From Bradyrhizobium sp. MOS003 (GTDB lineage: Bacteria > Pseudomonadota > Alphaproteobacteria > Rhizobiales > Xanthobacteraceae), in assembly GCF_003020125.1 (NCBI RefSeq), contig NZ_PYFW01000001.1:992001-1056000 (forward strand): 64,000 nucleotides of DNA, given 5' to 3'. Positions within the stretch are counted from its first letter, which is position 1. Every line of letters starts with the position of its first letter. The notes under the pieces are model-generated. The model was not told the origin of the DNA and searched no databases. It was given only the letters and a program-made list of their open reading frames with translations. A program made the position numbers and the translations under genes. Positions 17,043 to 25,800 of this stretch are shown here, piece by piece.

Positions 17043-18881
17043 ATGGCCAGACCGGCGGTGCTGACGGTCGCTGATACGATCGCGAAGAGCTTCTTGCGCG
17101 CTGCGGAGACGCGGGGCGATCGGCCGGCCATCCGCGAGAAGAAATTCGGCATCTGGCAGCCGACCAGCTGGCGCGAATGGCTCGCGATTTCGAAGGAGAT
17201 CGCCTACGCGCTTCATGCGACGGGCTTCATGCCCGGCGACGTCGCCTCCATCGTCGCCAACGCCGTGCCGGAATGGGTCCATGCCGATATGGGCATCCTG
17301 TGCGCGGGCGGCGTGTCCTCCGGAATCTATCCGACCGACGCGTCGTCCCAGGTCGAATATCTCGTCAACGATTCCCGCACGAAAGTGATCTTCGCCGAGG
17401 ACGAGGAGCAGCTCGACAAGATCCTCGCCTGCCGCGCGCGCTGCACGAGCCTGCAGAGGATCATCGTGTTCGACATGGAGGGCCTCAGCGGCTTCTCAGA
17501 CGACATGGTGATGTCGCTCGACGAGTTTCGGGCGCTCGGCCGCAATCACATGGTTGGCCGTGAGGCGCTGTGGCAGGAGATGATCGACAGCCGCAGCGCC
17601 AATGATCTCGCCATCCTGGTCTATACCTCAGGCACGACCGGCCCGCCGAAGGGCGCGATGCACGCCAACCGCAGCGTGACCCACCAGATGCGGCACGCCA
17701 ACGACTTCATCCCGGCGCGAGAGGACGACGACCGGCTGATCTTCCTGCCGCTCTGCCACGTCGCGGAGCGCATCGGCGGCTATTACATCTCGGTCGCGCT
17801 CGGCTCGGTGATGAATTTCGCCGAGAGCCCGGAGACCGTGCCGGACAATCTGCGTGAGGTGCAGCCGACCATCTTCCTCGCGGTCCCCCGCATCTGGGAA
17901 AAATTTTACTCCGCCATCACCATCGCGCTGAAGGATGCGACGCCGCTCCAGCAATGGGTCTATCGTCGCGCCATCGCCATCGGCTACCGCATGGTCGATT
18001 ACCGGATCGAAGGCAAGGAGCCGCCGCTGTCGTTGCGCCTCGCAAGCCGGATCGCCTACTGGCTCGCATTCCGCAACATCCGCCGCATGATCGGGCTCGA
18101 CCGCTGCCGCACCGCCTTCACCGGCGCCGCGCCTATCGCGCCGGAACTGATCCGCTGGTATCTCGCGCTCGGCATCGACATCCACGAGGTCTACGGCCAG
18201 ACCGAAAATTGCGGCGTTGCCACCATGATGCCCGCGGAAAGGGTCAAGCTCGGCTCGGTTGGTACCGCGGTGCCCTGGGGCGAGGTCGCGCTGTCGCCCG
18301 AAGGCGAGATCCTGATCAAGGGTGATTTCCTGTTCATGGGCTATTTGAACCAGGCGGAGAAGACCGCCGAAACCATCGATTCGCGCGGCTGGCTGCATAC
18401 CGGTGACGTCGGCACCATCGACAACGAGGGCTTCGTCCGCATCACCGACCGGATGAAGGACATCATTATCACCTCCGGCGGCAAGAACATCACGCCGTCC
18501 GAGATCGAGAACCAACTCAAATTCTCGCCTTACATTTCCGATGCCGTCGTGATCGGCGACAAGCGGCCGTATCTGACCTGCCTCGTGATGATCGACCAGG
18601 AGAACGTCGAGAAATTCGCCCAGGATCACGACATTCCCTTCACCAATTACGCGAGCCTGTGCCGGGCGGCGGAGATCCAGGGCCTGATCGGCCGCGAGAT
18701 CGAGCAGGTCAACGGCAATTTCGCCCGCGTCGAGACCATCAAGAAATTCTACCTGATCGAACGCCAGCTCACGCCCGAGGACGAGGAACTGACGCCGACC
18801 ATGAAGCTGAAACGCGGCTTCGTGAACAAGCGCTACGCCGCCGAGATCGAGGCGATGTATCGCCAGCGCGCGGTGGCGTGA
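17043..18881 (+). CDS. Long-chain-type acyl-CoA synthetase (AMP-forming) in the liv operon
   Basis: 612 residues, the length of FadD15/FAA-type ligases. The ANL-family motifs are complete: P-loop LVYTSGTTGPPKG near residue 195, YGQTEN near 385, the GWLHTGDVG hinge-region segment near 450, GGKNITPSEIEN, and the C-terminal TPTMKLKR with the catalytic Lys near 588. It starts ATG after GGGAGGAG. It lies between livF and the binding-protein gene in the same direction, so it probably thioesterifies whatever the transporter brings in (fatty, aromatic or cyclic carboxylic acid), trapping it as a CoA ester. Confidence 0.9.
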   Translation: MARPAVLTVADTIAKSFLRAAETRGDRPAIREKKFGIWQPTSWREWLAISKEIAYALHATGFMPGDVASIVANAVPEWVHADMGILCAGGVSSGIYPTDASSQVEYLVNDSRTKVIFAEDEEQLDKILACRARCTSLQRIIVFDMEGLSGFSDDMVMSLDEFRALGRNHMVGREALWQEMIDSRSANDLAILVYTSGTTGPPKGAMHANRSVTHQMRHANDFIPAREDDDRLIFLPLCHVAERIGGYYISVALGSVMNFAESPETVPDNLREVQPTIFLAVPRIWEKFYSAITIALKDATPLQQWVYRRAIAIGYRMVDYRIEGKEPPLSLRLASRIAYWLAFRNIRRMIGLDRCRTAFTGAAPIAPELIRWYLALGIDIHEVYGQTENCGVATMMPAERVKLGSVGTAVPWGEVALSPEGEILIKGDFLFMGYLNQAEKTAETIDSRGWLHTGDVGTIDNEGFVRITDRMKDIIITSGGKNITPSEIENQLKFSPYISDAVVIGDKRPYLTCLVMIDQENVEKFAQDHDIPFTNYASLCRAAEIQGLIGREIEQVNGNFARVETIKKFYLIERQLTPEDEELTPTMKLKRGFVNKRYAAEIEAMYRQRAVA

Positions 18882-18976
18882 GGCATGCGCAAGAAAAGAA
18901 AGTCGCATTCGAGAAAGCGAAGGAGCGACGGCCCTCGCCCTTCGTCCTACACGGGCCTTTAGGAGAGGAGACGTCA

Positions 18977-20176
18977 ATGTCGAAATCGTTCAGCGCATTC
19001 GGCCTTGCTGTGGGTGCCCTGGTGCTCACCTGTCTGCCGGCCACGGCGCAAACCAAGGTCACCAACGAAGGCATCTCGGCAAGCGAGATCGTCGTCGGGA
19101 CCCATCAGGACCTCTCGGGCCCGATCAAGGGCTGGGGCGTCCCTGTTTCCAACGGCATGAAGATGGCGGTGGAAGAGATCAACGCGGCGGGCGGCGTCAA
19201 CGGCCGCAAGATCCGGCTGGTCGTCGAGGACAGCGGCTACGATCCGAAGAAGGCCGTGCTGGCGTCGCAGAAGCTGATCGAGCGCGATAAGATCTTCGCG
19301 ATGGTGGGGCCGATGGGATCGCCCACCGTGCTGGCCGCGCAGGACATCCTGCTCGACGCCGGCGTGCTTCAGCTGTTTCCGCTCACTGCGGCCGAGTTCA
19401 CCTTCAAGTTCGATCCGGCCAAGCCGCAGGAGCGGCTCAAGTTCAACAATCTGCTGCCCTATGTCGAGAGCACGCGCGCGGCGCTGAAATACATGATGGA
19501 GTGGAAGAACTTCAAGAAGCCCTGCATCATGCACCAGGACGACGAGTACGGAAAGAACGTGCTCGACGGCTTCAACCAGCAGCTCACCGCCATGAAGGTG
19601 CAGCCGGCTTCGATCACGAGCTACAAGCGCGGCGCCTCCGATTTCAGCGCGCAGGTCGCCAAGATGAAGTCCGACGGCTGCGACCTCGTCGTGCTCGGCG
19701 CGGTGTTGCGTGAACCCATCGGCGCCATGACCGAGGCCAAGAAGCTCGGCTGGGACGTCACCTTCCTCGGCGCCACGCCTACCAACGTGATGGAAGTGCC
19801 GATGCTCGGCAAGGAGGCCGTCGAAGGGCTCTACGCCGCAAGCGGCTTCGAGATTCCCTATGAGGACACCGCCAAGGGCAAGGTCAAGGACTGGCTCGTC
19901 AACTACAAGAAGATGTTCGGCACCGATGCCAACACCCAGGCGATCATCGGCTACAATGCAATGATGACCTTCGCCTTCTACGCGCAGAAAGCGGGCAAGG
20001 ACCTCACGGGTCAGAAGATGCTGGACTCGCTGGAGTCGGGCGAAAAATTCCTCGACATCTTCAACTCGCCGCCGACCAAGTTCTCCAAGACCGACCACCT
20101 CGCCAACACCATCACCCAGGTGCAGCAGGTCAAAGGCGGCCGTTGGGTGCTGGTGAAGGACAATCTGATGTTTTGA
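18977..20176 (+). CDS. Periplasmic substrate-binding protein of the HAAT transporter
   Basis: 399 residues; the ATG at 18977 follows AGGAGAGGAG and begins a Sec signal peptide (MSKSFSAFGLAVGALVLTCLPATAQ). The mature part is a type I periplasmic binding fold: SEIVVGTHQDLSGPI, EEINAAGGVNGRKIRLVVED, VGPMGSPTVLAAQDI and a C-terminal YNAMMTFAFYAQKAG. The sequence resembles the Leu/Ile/Val-binding protein family in form. In this group of genomes such proteins also bind aromatic or aliphatic acids, so the ligand is open. It is the last gene of the cluster, with a long repeat right after it. Confidence 0.92.
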   Translation: MSKSFSAFGLAVGALVLTCLPATAQTKVTNEGISASEIVVGTHQDLSGPIKGWGVPVSNGMKMAVEEINAAGGVNGRKIRLVVEDSGYDPKKAVLASQKLIERDKIFAMVGPMGSPTVLAAQDILLDAGVLQLFPLTAAEFTFKFDPAKPQERLKFNNLLPYVESTRAALKYMMEWKNFKKPCIMHQDDEYGKNVLDGFNQQLTAMKVQPASITSYKRGASDFSAQVAKMKSDGCDLVVLGAVLREPIGAMTEAKKLGWDVTFLGATPTNVMEVPMLGKEAVEGLYAASGFEIPYEDTAKGKVKDWLVNYKKMFGTDANTQAIIGYNAMMTFAFYAQKAGKDLTGQKMLDSLESGEKFLDIFNSPPTKFSKTDHLANTITQVQQVKGGRWVLVKDNLMF

Positions 20177-20181
20177 TATTT

Positions 20182-20318
20182 GCCTCTCCCCGCCTGCGGG
20201 GAGAGGCGGAATTTGCGTAGCAAATTCCGGGTGAGGGGGGCTCTCCGCGAATCCATTTTTCACCGTCTTTGCGGAAGCAGCCTTTCACCCTCTCCCGTAA
20301 GAACGGGGAGAGGGAGAG
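20182..20318. repeat. Dispersed inverted repeat, family A (CCTCTCCC...GGGTGAGGGGG)
   Basis: Two nested hairpins: CCTCTCCCCGC..GCGGGGAGAGG near 20183-20206, GGAATTTGCGTAGCAAATTCC beside it, and CCCTCTCCCGTAAGAACGGG AGAGGG near the end. It sits between the 3' ends of the HAAT binding-protein gene and the minus-strand LprI-like gene, so it can act as a two-way transcript end. The same element type occurs at 34951 and 36114. Confidence 0.75.
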
Positions 20319-20326
20319 GAGACAAA

Positions 20327-21439
20327 TCAAGACCCCCCGCTCGCCGTCCCGGAATTCACCGGCGCCAACTCGTCCTCCCGGCAGCGCCAGCCGTCGGCGG
20401 CTTTGACGAAGGCAAAAGTCCGCTGAATGCGCAGGCGGCGCGTCACGTTGAAGGCTTCTGCCGAGCGCTCTCTGTTGGCGGCGCCCGGCTGCGGACGACC
20501 CGTCCTGGCGTCCCAGCAGGTGCCGGTGCAGCTTGAGGCGACCTTGCTGCACATGGTGAACGGGGCCAGCACCGCCATCTCGATCTCGCCCGTGACCTGC
20601 GCCTCCTGCTCGTTCACCTGGCTGTCGAGCGCGTAGACCCGGTTGATGCGGAGGAAATTGCCGCAGGAATTGGCCGCATGGATTCGCGCGGCGCAGAAGT
20701 CCACGGCATCGGTATCGGGCGAGCGGGCCGCGACCTGCCGGCCAAACAGCTTCTTCGGATCTCCCTTGGCCGCGCGAACCTCGTCGGTCCGGCGCTTCAG
20801 GTGCTCGGCGAGACAATCCTCGGCCGTTTCGAGCTCCTGCAGCGGCACGTTCTCCTTGCCGACGAGATTGCATTTGCGGTCCCGCTCGCGGGTCCACCTG
20901 CCATATTCGGCGAACGCAAAGCGCGCCGCGGTCGGATCCAGCTTTCCGATCAAGGTGCGTACCTGGACATTGAGCTCGGTCTCCGCCTGCGCCAGGGCCG
21001 GGTCTGCGCAGATCAAGGCGCCGGCTGCGGTGTTGGCTGCAAGGCAGTCGAAATCGGGATCGCCGAGGATCGCCGCGCGTTCCTCGGTCACCTTCAGCAG
21101 GCACGCTTTCACCGCATCGAAATCATCGGTGCGGATCGCGGTCTGGCCGACAATGCCGCAGCTAAGATTGCGCTGACGGGCCCAGACCGCATTCTCCTCG
21201 ATCGCGGGTAAGCGATCGGGCAGGCGGGCAAGCCGCGCTTCGATCGCCGTGTTCAGCGTCTCGGCGGCGGCGGCAAGCGCGGAATCGCCGCAGAACAATT
21301 GATTGCCGGGGTCGCGGATCTGCTGGCAGTTGTTCTTTGCAAACAGCGGCAGCCTGTCGGCGACGGCGCGGTCGGACTGTGCTAACGCGGGTGCGGCGAG
21401 CGCCAGCAGCGCAATCACAGACAGCACGATGAACCGCAT
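20327..21439 (-). CDS. Exported LprI-like (DUF1311) cysteine-rich protein
   Basis: 370 residues with a clear signal peptide (MRFIVLSVIALLALAAPALAQ). Three spaced Cys-rich helical units follow: CQQIRDPGNQLFCGD..., FDCLAANTAAGALICADPAL... and a shorter one. Each shows the C-x(n)-A.....C.D..L......L pattern of the lysozyme-inhibitor LprI N-terminal domain, with the W-x-R/E.R..C motif (WARQRNLSCG, WTRERDRKCN). The C-terminal 110 residues (VNEQEAQVTGEIEMAVLAPFTMCS) form a separate module. Periplasmic. It lies 85 bp downstream of the LapG-like protease gene on the same strand and may be co-transcribed with it. Confidence 0.8.
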   Translation of the reverse strand: MRFIVLSVIALLALAAPALAQSDRAVADRLPLFAKNNCQQIRDPGNQLFCGDSALAAAAETLNTAIEARLARLPDRLPAIEENAVWARQRNLSCGIVGQTAIRTDDFDAVKACLLKVTEERAAILGDPDFDCLAANTAAGALICADPALAQAETELNVQVRTLIGKLDPTAARFAFAEYGRWTRERDRKCNLVGKENVPLQELETAEDCLAEHLKRRTDEVRAAKGDPKKLFGRQVAARSPDTDAVDFCAARIHAANSCGNFLRINRVYALDSQVNEQEAQVTGEIEMAVLAPFTMCSKVASSCTGTCWDARTGRPQPGAANRERSAEAFNVTRRLRIQRTFAFVKAADGWRCREDELAPVNSGTASGGS

Positions 21440-21524
21440 TCCCTCGCCCCCGCATGGAAGGCGCCATGCTAGCGTCTGGGATCGCGCGGCGAAATGGCTT
21501 TGTAGGCGATGTCGCCCGAAGAAA

Positions 21525-22259
21525 TCAACGCGTCGCGGCGGCCATCATGGAGACTTGCACCGGTTCGTCGACATATTTCAGCACGGCCGACTGGTGGAGC
21601 GCGAACAGCGGCTGGTAGCTCCGCGCAGCGTCGTCGTCCTCGACCATCGCCATGCGGCGGTTGTCGAGCATCAGCCAATGGCCGTCGAGACGCGCGGCGA
21701 CAACCGCGTGCTCCTCGCCGGCCCTGACGTCGCGCACCACGAGGATGCGGAGGTCCGCGGCGGCCACGCCCGCCAGCCGCAGTGCGGCCAGCTTGGCGAT
21801 GGCATAGTCCTCGCAATCCCCGGCGCCGCGCGCGAAGGTCGCAAGCGGCGAGCTCCAGACGTCGTCGATGCCGTCATCGGCGGCCCGGATCGCAAGGTTG
21901 ATGGCGCGGTTGGTCTCGCCGAGCCGGGCGCGGCCGTCGCGGACGCGGGCCTGGTCGACGATGGCGAGCAGCTTCAGGGCCGCGGGCGAGGCGCAATTGT
22001 CCCGGTCACCGTCGCATAGCGCGAGCTGCACCATGTCGCCGTCAAGCTTGTCCTTCAGCGCGAGCCATTTCTGTTGCAGGCTGCCGGCGGAGATGGCGAA
22101 GGCGAACACGCCGAACGGCTCGGCGGATTTGCGCACGAGAATGCCTGCGCCCGGCGACAGCAGCGTGCCGGCGCGAAGATCGGCGGCCGATCCGAACAGG
22201 ATCAATCCGCACAGGACAAGGATTGCGCGCCAGGCGCGCGAGCGAGCAGCCGTCTCCAT
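21525..22259 (-). CDS. LapG-like transglutaminase-fold cysteine protease (BTLCP family)
   Basis: 244 residues; ATG after GGGGATGTCAG; hydrophobic N-terminus (about residues 11-30) for export or anchoring. The bacterial transglutaminase-like cysteine proteinase core is intact: the catalytic Cys149 in GDCEDYAIAKLAAL, His184 in EEHAVV and Asp199 in WLMLDN. A short W.SPLATFARGAGDCED lead-in is also typical. In Pseudomonas and Legionella, LapG cuts the N-terminal retention region of type I-secreted adhesins. Here the gene is divergent from a 2050-residue adhesin, which makes that role attractive. No LapD-like partner is in the window. Confidence 0.85.
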   Translation of the reverse strand: METAARSRAWRAILVLCGLILFGSAADLRAGTLLSPGAGILVRKSAEPFGVFAFAISAGSLQQKWLALKDKLDGDMVQLALCDGDRDNCASPAALKLLAIVDQARVRDGRARLGETNRAINLAIRAADDGIDDVWSSPLATFARGAGDCEDYAIAKLAALRLAGVAAADLRILVVRDVRAGEEHAVVAARLDGHWLMLDNRRMAMVEDDDAARSYQPLFALHQSAVLKYVDEPVQVSMMAAATR

Positions 22260-22424
22260 CTGACATCCCCTTCCGGCTTCCGATCAGGTCCCCCTCGACC
22301 TGAAACGTGCCGGGCTTTGTTGCTTTCGCGGAGATAGTGCGAGGCGGGCCGTTTTGTTCTGCTTAACGCGCCCGGCTGGGGTCCCAAAACCGGGGAACAG
22401 GCTGAAATGGGTCTGCCCGAATTG

Positions 22425-22438
22425 CGTAAAATTTTACG
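22425..22438. promoter_or_regulatory. Perfect 14-bp palindrome, candidate operator
   Basis: CGTAAAATTTTACG reads the same on both strands. It lies 166 bp from the protease start and about 440 bp from the adhesin start. A symmetrical AT-centred dyad of this size is typical of a dimeric regulator site, but no known consensus is matched with confidence. Confidence 0.4.
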
Positions 22439-22524
22439 ATTCGCCGGCTAGGAGGGGGCCGGCTGCCGCGAAATCGATTTAATTGCAGACGCAGGTTGTG
22501 GGGTGCCGAATCTGGGTCCTATGG

Positions 22525-22557
22525 CTAACGACCCCCCATTTCATGGGGTTCTGTTAG
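22525..22557 (+). promoter_or_regulatory. Stem-loop in the presumed adhesin leader
   Basis: An inner hairpin CCCCAT-TTC-ATGGGG (22534-22548) is framed by an outer inverted pair CTAAC (22525-22529) and GTTAG (22553-22557), giving an extended imperfect stem. It is not followed by a T-run, so it is not an obvious terminator. It could be an RNA control element or part of a protein-binding site; it does not match a riboswitch I recognise. Confidence 0.35.
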
Positions 22558-22880
22558 TTAGGTCACAGATTTAACTCCGTAATTGCCGCAGGATGCTGCG
22601 GGACCTCGTGAAGGGAAGATGACGCAAGTATCTCTTCCATGGAAATGCGGAAGGATACTTTGGGTGACTGGAAATGCGCGGAATCAGGCCGAATTCGACT
22701 ATCAAATATTTGAGGGATTACTTTCGCTTCTCTGTGGAGCGTCAACCCGCAAGGGCCTCGAAGGGCCAAGTGATGCGAAATCACACAAGCAATAGATGGT
22801 ATCCCTAAGGACTGGCTAATGCTATGCAAGCTTAGGCGGTTGATACTTACTTAAATTTTAACTCTTTTCACGGTGCCCGG

Positions 22881-25800
22881 TTGAACTACGCTGGCCAATT
22901 TGACGCCGCGATTTCTTTGGACGGCATGGGTTCCCGTTCGCCCGCCGGTGCCCATGTCGATTCCTTTACGGCGAAAGCGCACGGTCACGTGCCCGAGGGC
23001 GCGTTCGTTGTTCCCGACCCCAACCTGATCTTCAACGGCGAGTTCAAGCGCGCGGGCCTTGATCTCGTGCTGTCCCATGAGGGGCATGAGTTCGTCGTTC
23101 ACGATTATTTCAGGGGCGAAAAGCGCGCCGCGCTGGCCTCACCCGACGGCGCCCATCTTACCGGCGACATCGTCAACGCGCTCACGGGCCATGTCCAGGT
23201 CGCTCAAGCCGCCCCCGGCGGCGCCGCCGCGGCCCAGGTCATCGGCCATGTCACCAAGCTCGCGGGCAGCGCGACCGCGGTCCGCAACGGCGTCTCGGTC
23301 ATTCTGAACAACGGCGACAACGTCGAGAAGGGCGACGTGGTCTCGACCGGATCGGATTCGACGCTCGGCATCACCTTCATCGACGGCACCGTGTTCGGCC
23401 TGTCCTCCAATGCGCGGATGGTGCTGAACGAGATGGTCTACGATCCCAACGGTTCGAGCAATTCTTCACTGCTCAGCCTGGTCGCAGGCACCATCACCTT
23501 CGTCGCCGGCGAGACCGCCAAGCACGGCGACATGAAGATCGACACGCCGGTCGCCACCATGGGCATCCGCGGCACGGCCGTGCTGACCCAGATCAACTTC
23601 GTCGTTCCCGCCGGCGGCGGCGACCCGCAGCCACAGGCGAGCTTCCAGGTGCTGGTCGAGCCGAACGGCACGACCGGCTCCTACATCCTGTTCGACAAGG
23701 TGACGCTGCTGCCGATCGCGACGGTCAACCAGGCCGGCCAGATGATCCAGATCAGCGGCGGCAACGTCTCGATCTCCAATGCGCTGATGTCGCCGGACGT
23801 TCAGAAGCTGATCACAGACGTGTTCACGCTGAAGTTCACCGACAACAACACCAACACCAAGCTGACCACGAACTTCACCGACACGCTCACGCCGATGAGC
23901 CAGGACGTGGTGTTCAAGTCGGCGTCCGGCGCCGTCGTGACGGCGACATTCGTCAACCTCAATCCGCAGGGATCCGAGACGCCTAGCACGCCGCCGCCCG
24001 CGGCCACGCGCATTCCCGGCCAGCCGATTGTGCAGAGCTTGGACGCCAGCGGCAACGTGAAGTCGGCGTTCGCGTTGACCGAGCGTGCCGACGTGACCGG
24101 CGACACGCATTCCGATACGATTTCCGGCCTGATCAGATTCCTTGATCAGAACCTCGGCGACCGGCCGACGACGAGCATAAGCCTCGCCGACGCACCGAAC
24201 TACGTCTATAAGGATGCCGGTCAGCACGACGTCACCAGTTCGCTCTCCGCGCTCCAGAAGCAGGACATCGCGGCGACGCAGATCCAGATCAACGTCGCCC
24301 CCGACGCCGGCAACACCAACAACGGCTCGGCGGTCTGGACCTACACGATTCCGGACAAAGTCTTTGACTTCCTCGCGGCCGGCGAAACCCTGACGCTGAC
24401 CTACATGGTCCGCGTCGACACCAATTTCGCAGTCAGCCCCGAGTCCAAGTTCATCCCGATCACCATCACGGTCACGGGAACGAACGACAGGCCCACGGTC
24501 GCGACGTCAGGCGGAAACGTCATCGAAAAGGTCGGCACCGGCAACGATGCGCTCGACACCATCACGGGCACCGTCACCTTCACCGACGTCGATCTGACCG
24601 ACCGGCCGATCGTGAGCGCGGCGCTCTCGTCCACCCAGCCGTTCAAATATCTCGATGCCGAAGGCAACGATATCACGTCGACGCTGACGCCACAGCAGCT
24701 CGCGGCGATCGCCGCCGTCGAGGTGCCGCTGACCGTGGTACAGGGCGGGGGGAACGGCAACAACGGCTCGGCCAACTGGACCTACAGCGTTCCAGACCAT
24801 CTGTTCGATTTCCTCGCGAAGGGCGAGAAACTGACCCTCAACTACGTAGTGCAGGTCGATGACGGGCACGGCGGTGTCGTCAGCACGCCGGTCACCGTGT
24901 CGATCGACGGTGCGGACGTCAATGTCGAGGGCACCAACGATGTGCCGACGATCGTCGCGGACGACACCACCCCGACCGGTGCAGTGACCGAGGATACGGC
25001 GGCCACGCTTGCGGCCAACGGTACCGTCACATTCAACGACCCTGATCTTACCGATACGCACACCGCAAGCTACGTGCTGAAGTCGACGGTTTCGAGCGCG
25101 CATCTGCCCGGCTTCAGCGACGGCACCTCGCATATCGGCACGTTCGCGCTTGCCCCCGTGGTTGAAAGCCCGGGAGCCAGCTCCCGCGGGTCGGTGGGCT
25201 GGACCTTCACGCTCGGCGACAACGATCCGGTGCTGCAGTCGCTGGCCAAGGGCCAGACCATCACGCAGGTCTACACCGTCACGGTCGATGACCATCACGG
25301 TGGGACGGTAACTCAAGACGTCACGGTCACCATCACCGGGACCAACGACACGCCGACCATCACGAGCGATGCAGACGCGGCCGCGGGTGCGGTGACCGAG
25401 GGCGCCGCGACGCCGACACTGACCGCTGGCGGCACGTTGGCGATCCAGGACCTCGACCTGATCGACACCCACACGGCGGAAGCGGTGTTCAAGTCGGCGA
25501 CATCGACCGCGCACTTGCCGGGCTTCGACGGCGATACGCCGCTCGGCACCTTCACGATCGATCAGTCAGTGACCGAAGCGAACGACGATACCAGTAACGG
25601 CGCGACGCTGGGCTGGCATTTCGTGCTCAACGACAACGACCCGGTGCTGCAGTCGCTGGCCAAGGGCCAGACCATCACCCAGGTCTACACCGTCACCTTC
25701 ACTGATAATAACGGTGCGCAGGTCTCGCAGGACGTCACGGTCACCATCACCGGCACCAACGACGCGCCGACCATCACGAGCGATGCAGGCGCCGAAGCGG

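Larger units (their letters stand above)
22260..22880. promoter_or_regulatory. 621-bp AT-rich divergent control region of protease and adhesin genes
   Basis: Markedly less GC-rich than the flanks, especially 22560-22880. It holds a perfect 14-bp palindrome (22425-22438) and a stem-loop (22525-22557), annotated separately. Short frames exist (for example an ATG at 22619 with an upstream GAAGGGAAG) but their codon use has low GC at third positions, unlike any neighbour, so I do not call a gene. A long leader for the adhesin mRNA and two promoters are likely; no clear -35/-10 pair was found. Confidence 0.5.

Noticed and set aside
21303..22019. Plus-strand ORF overlapping the LapG-like gene
   Set aside because: Shadow of the protease gene, which has the signal peptide and the catalytic triad.
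22583..22795. Short ORF upstream of the adhesin (about 58-70 aa, ATG 22619 with GAAGGGAAG upstream)
   Set aside because: Low GC at third codon positions, unlike all genes nearby, and no recognisable domain; better explained as AT-rich leader DNA.
22440..22880. Possible c-di-GMP riboswitch in the adhesin leader
   Set aside because: The stem-loop seen does not show the conserved GEMM core; no basis for the claim.
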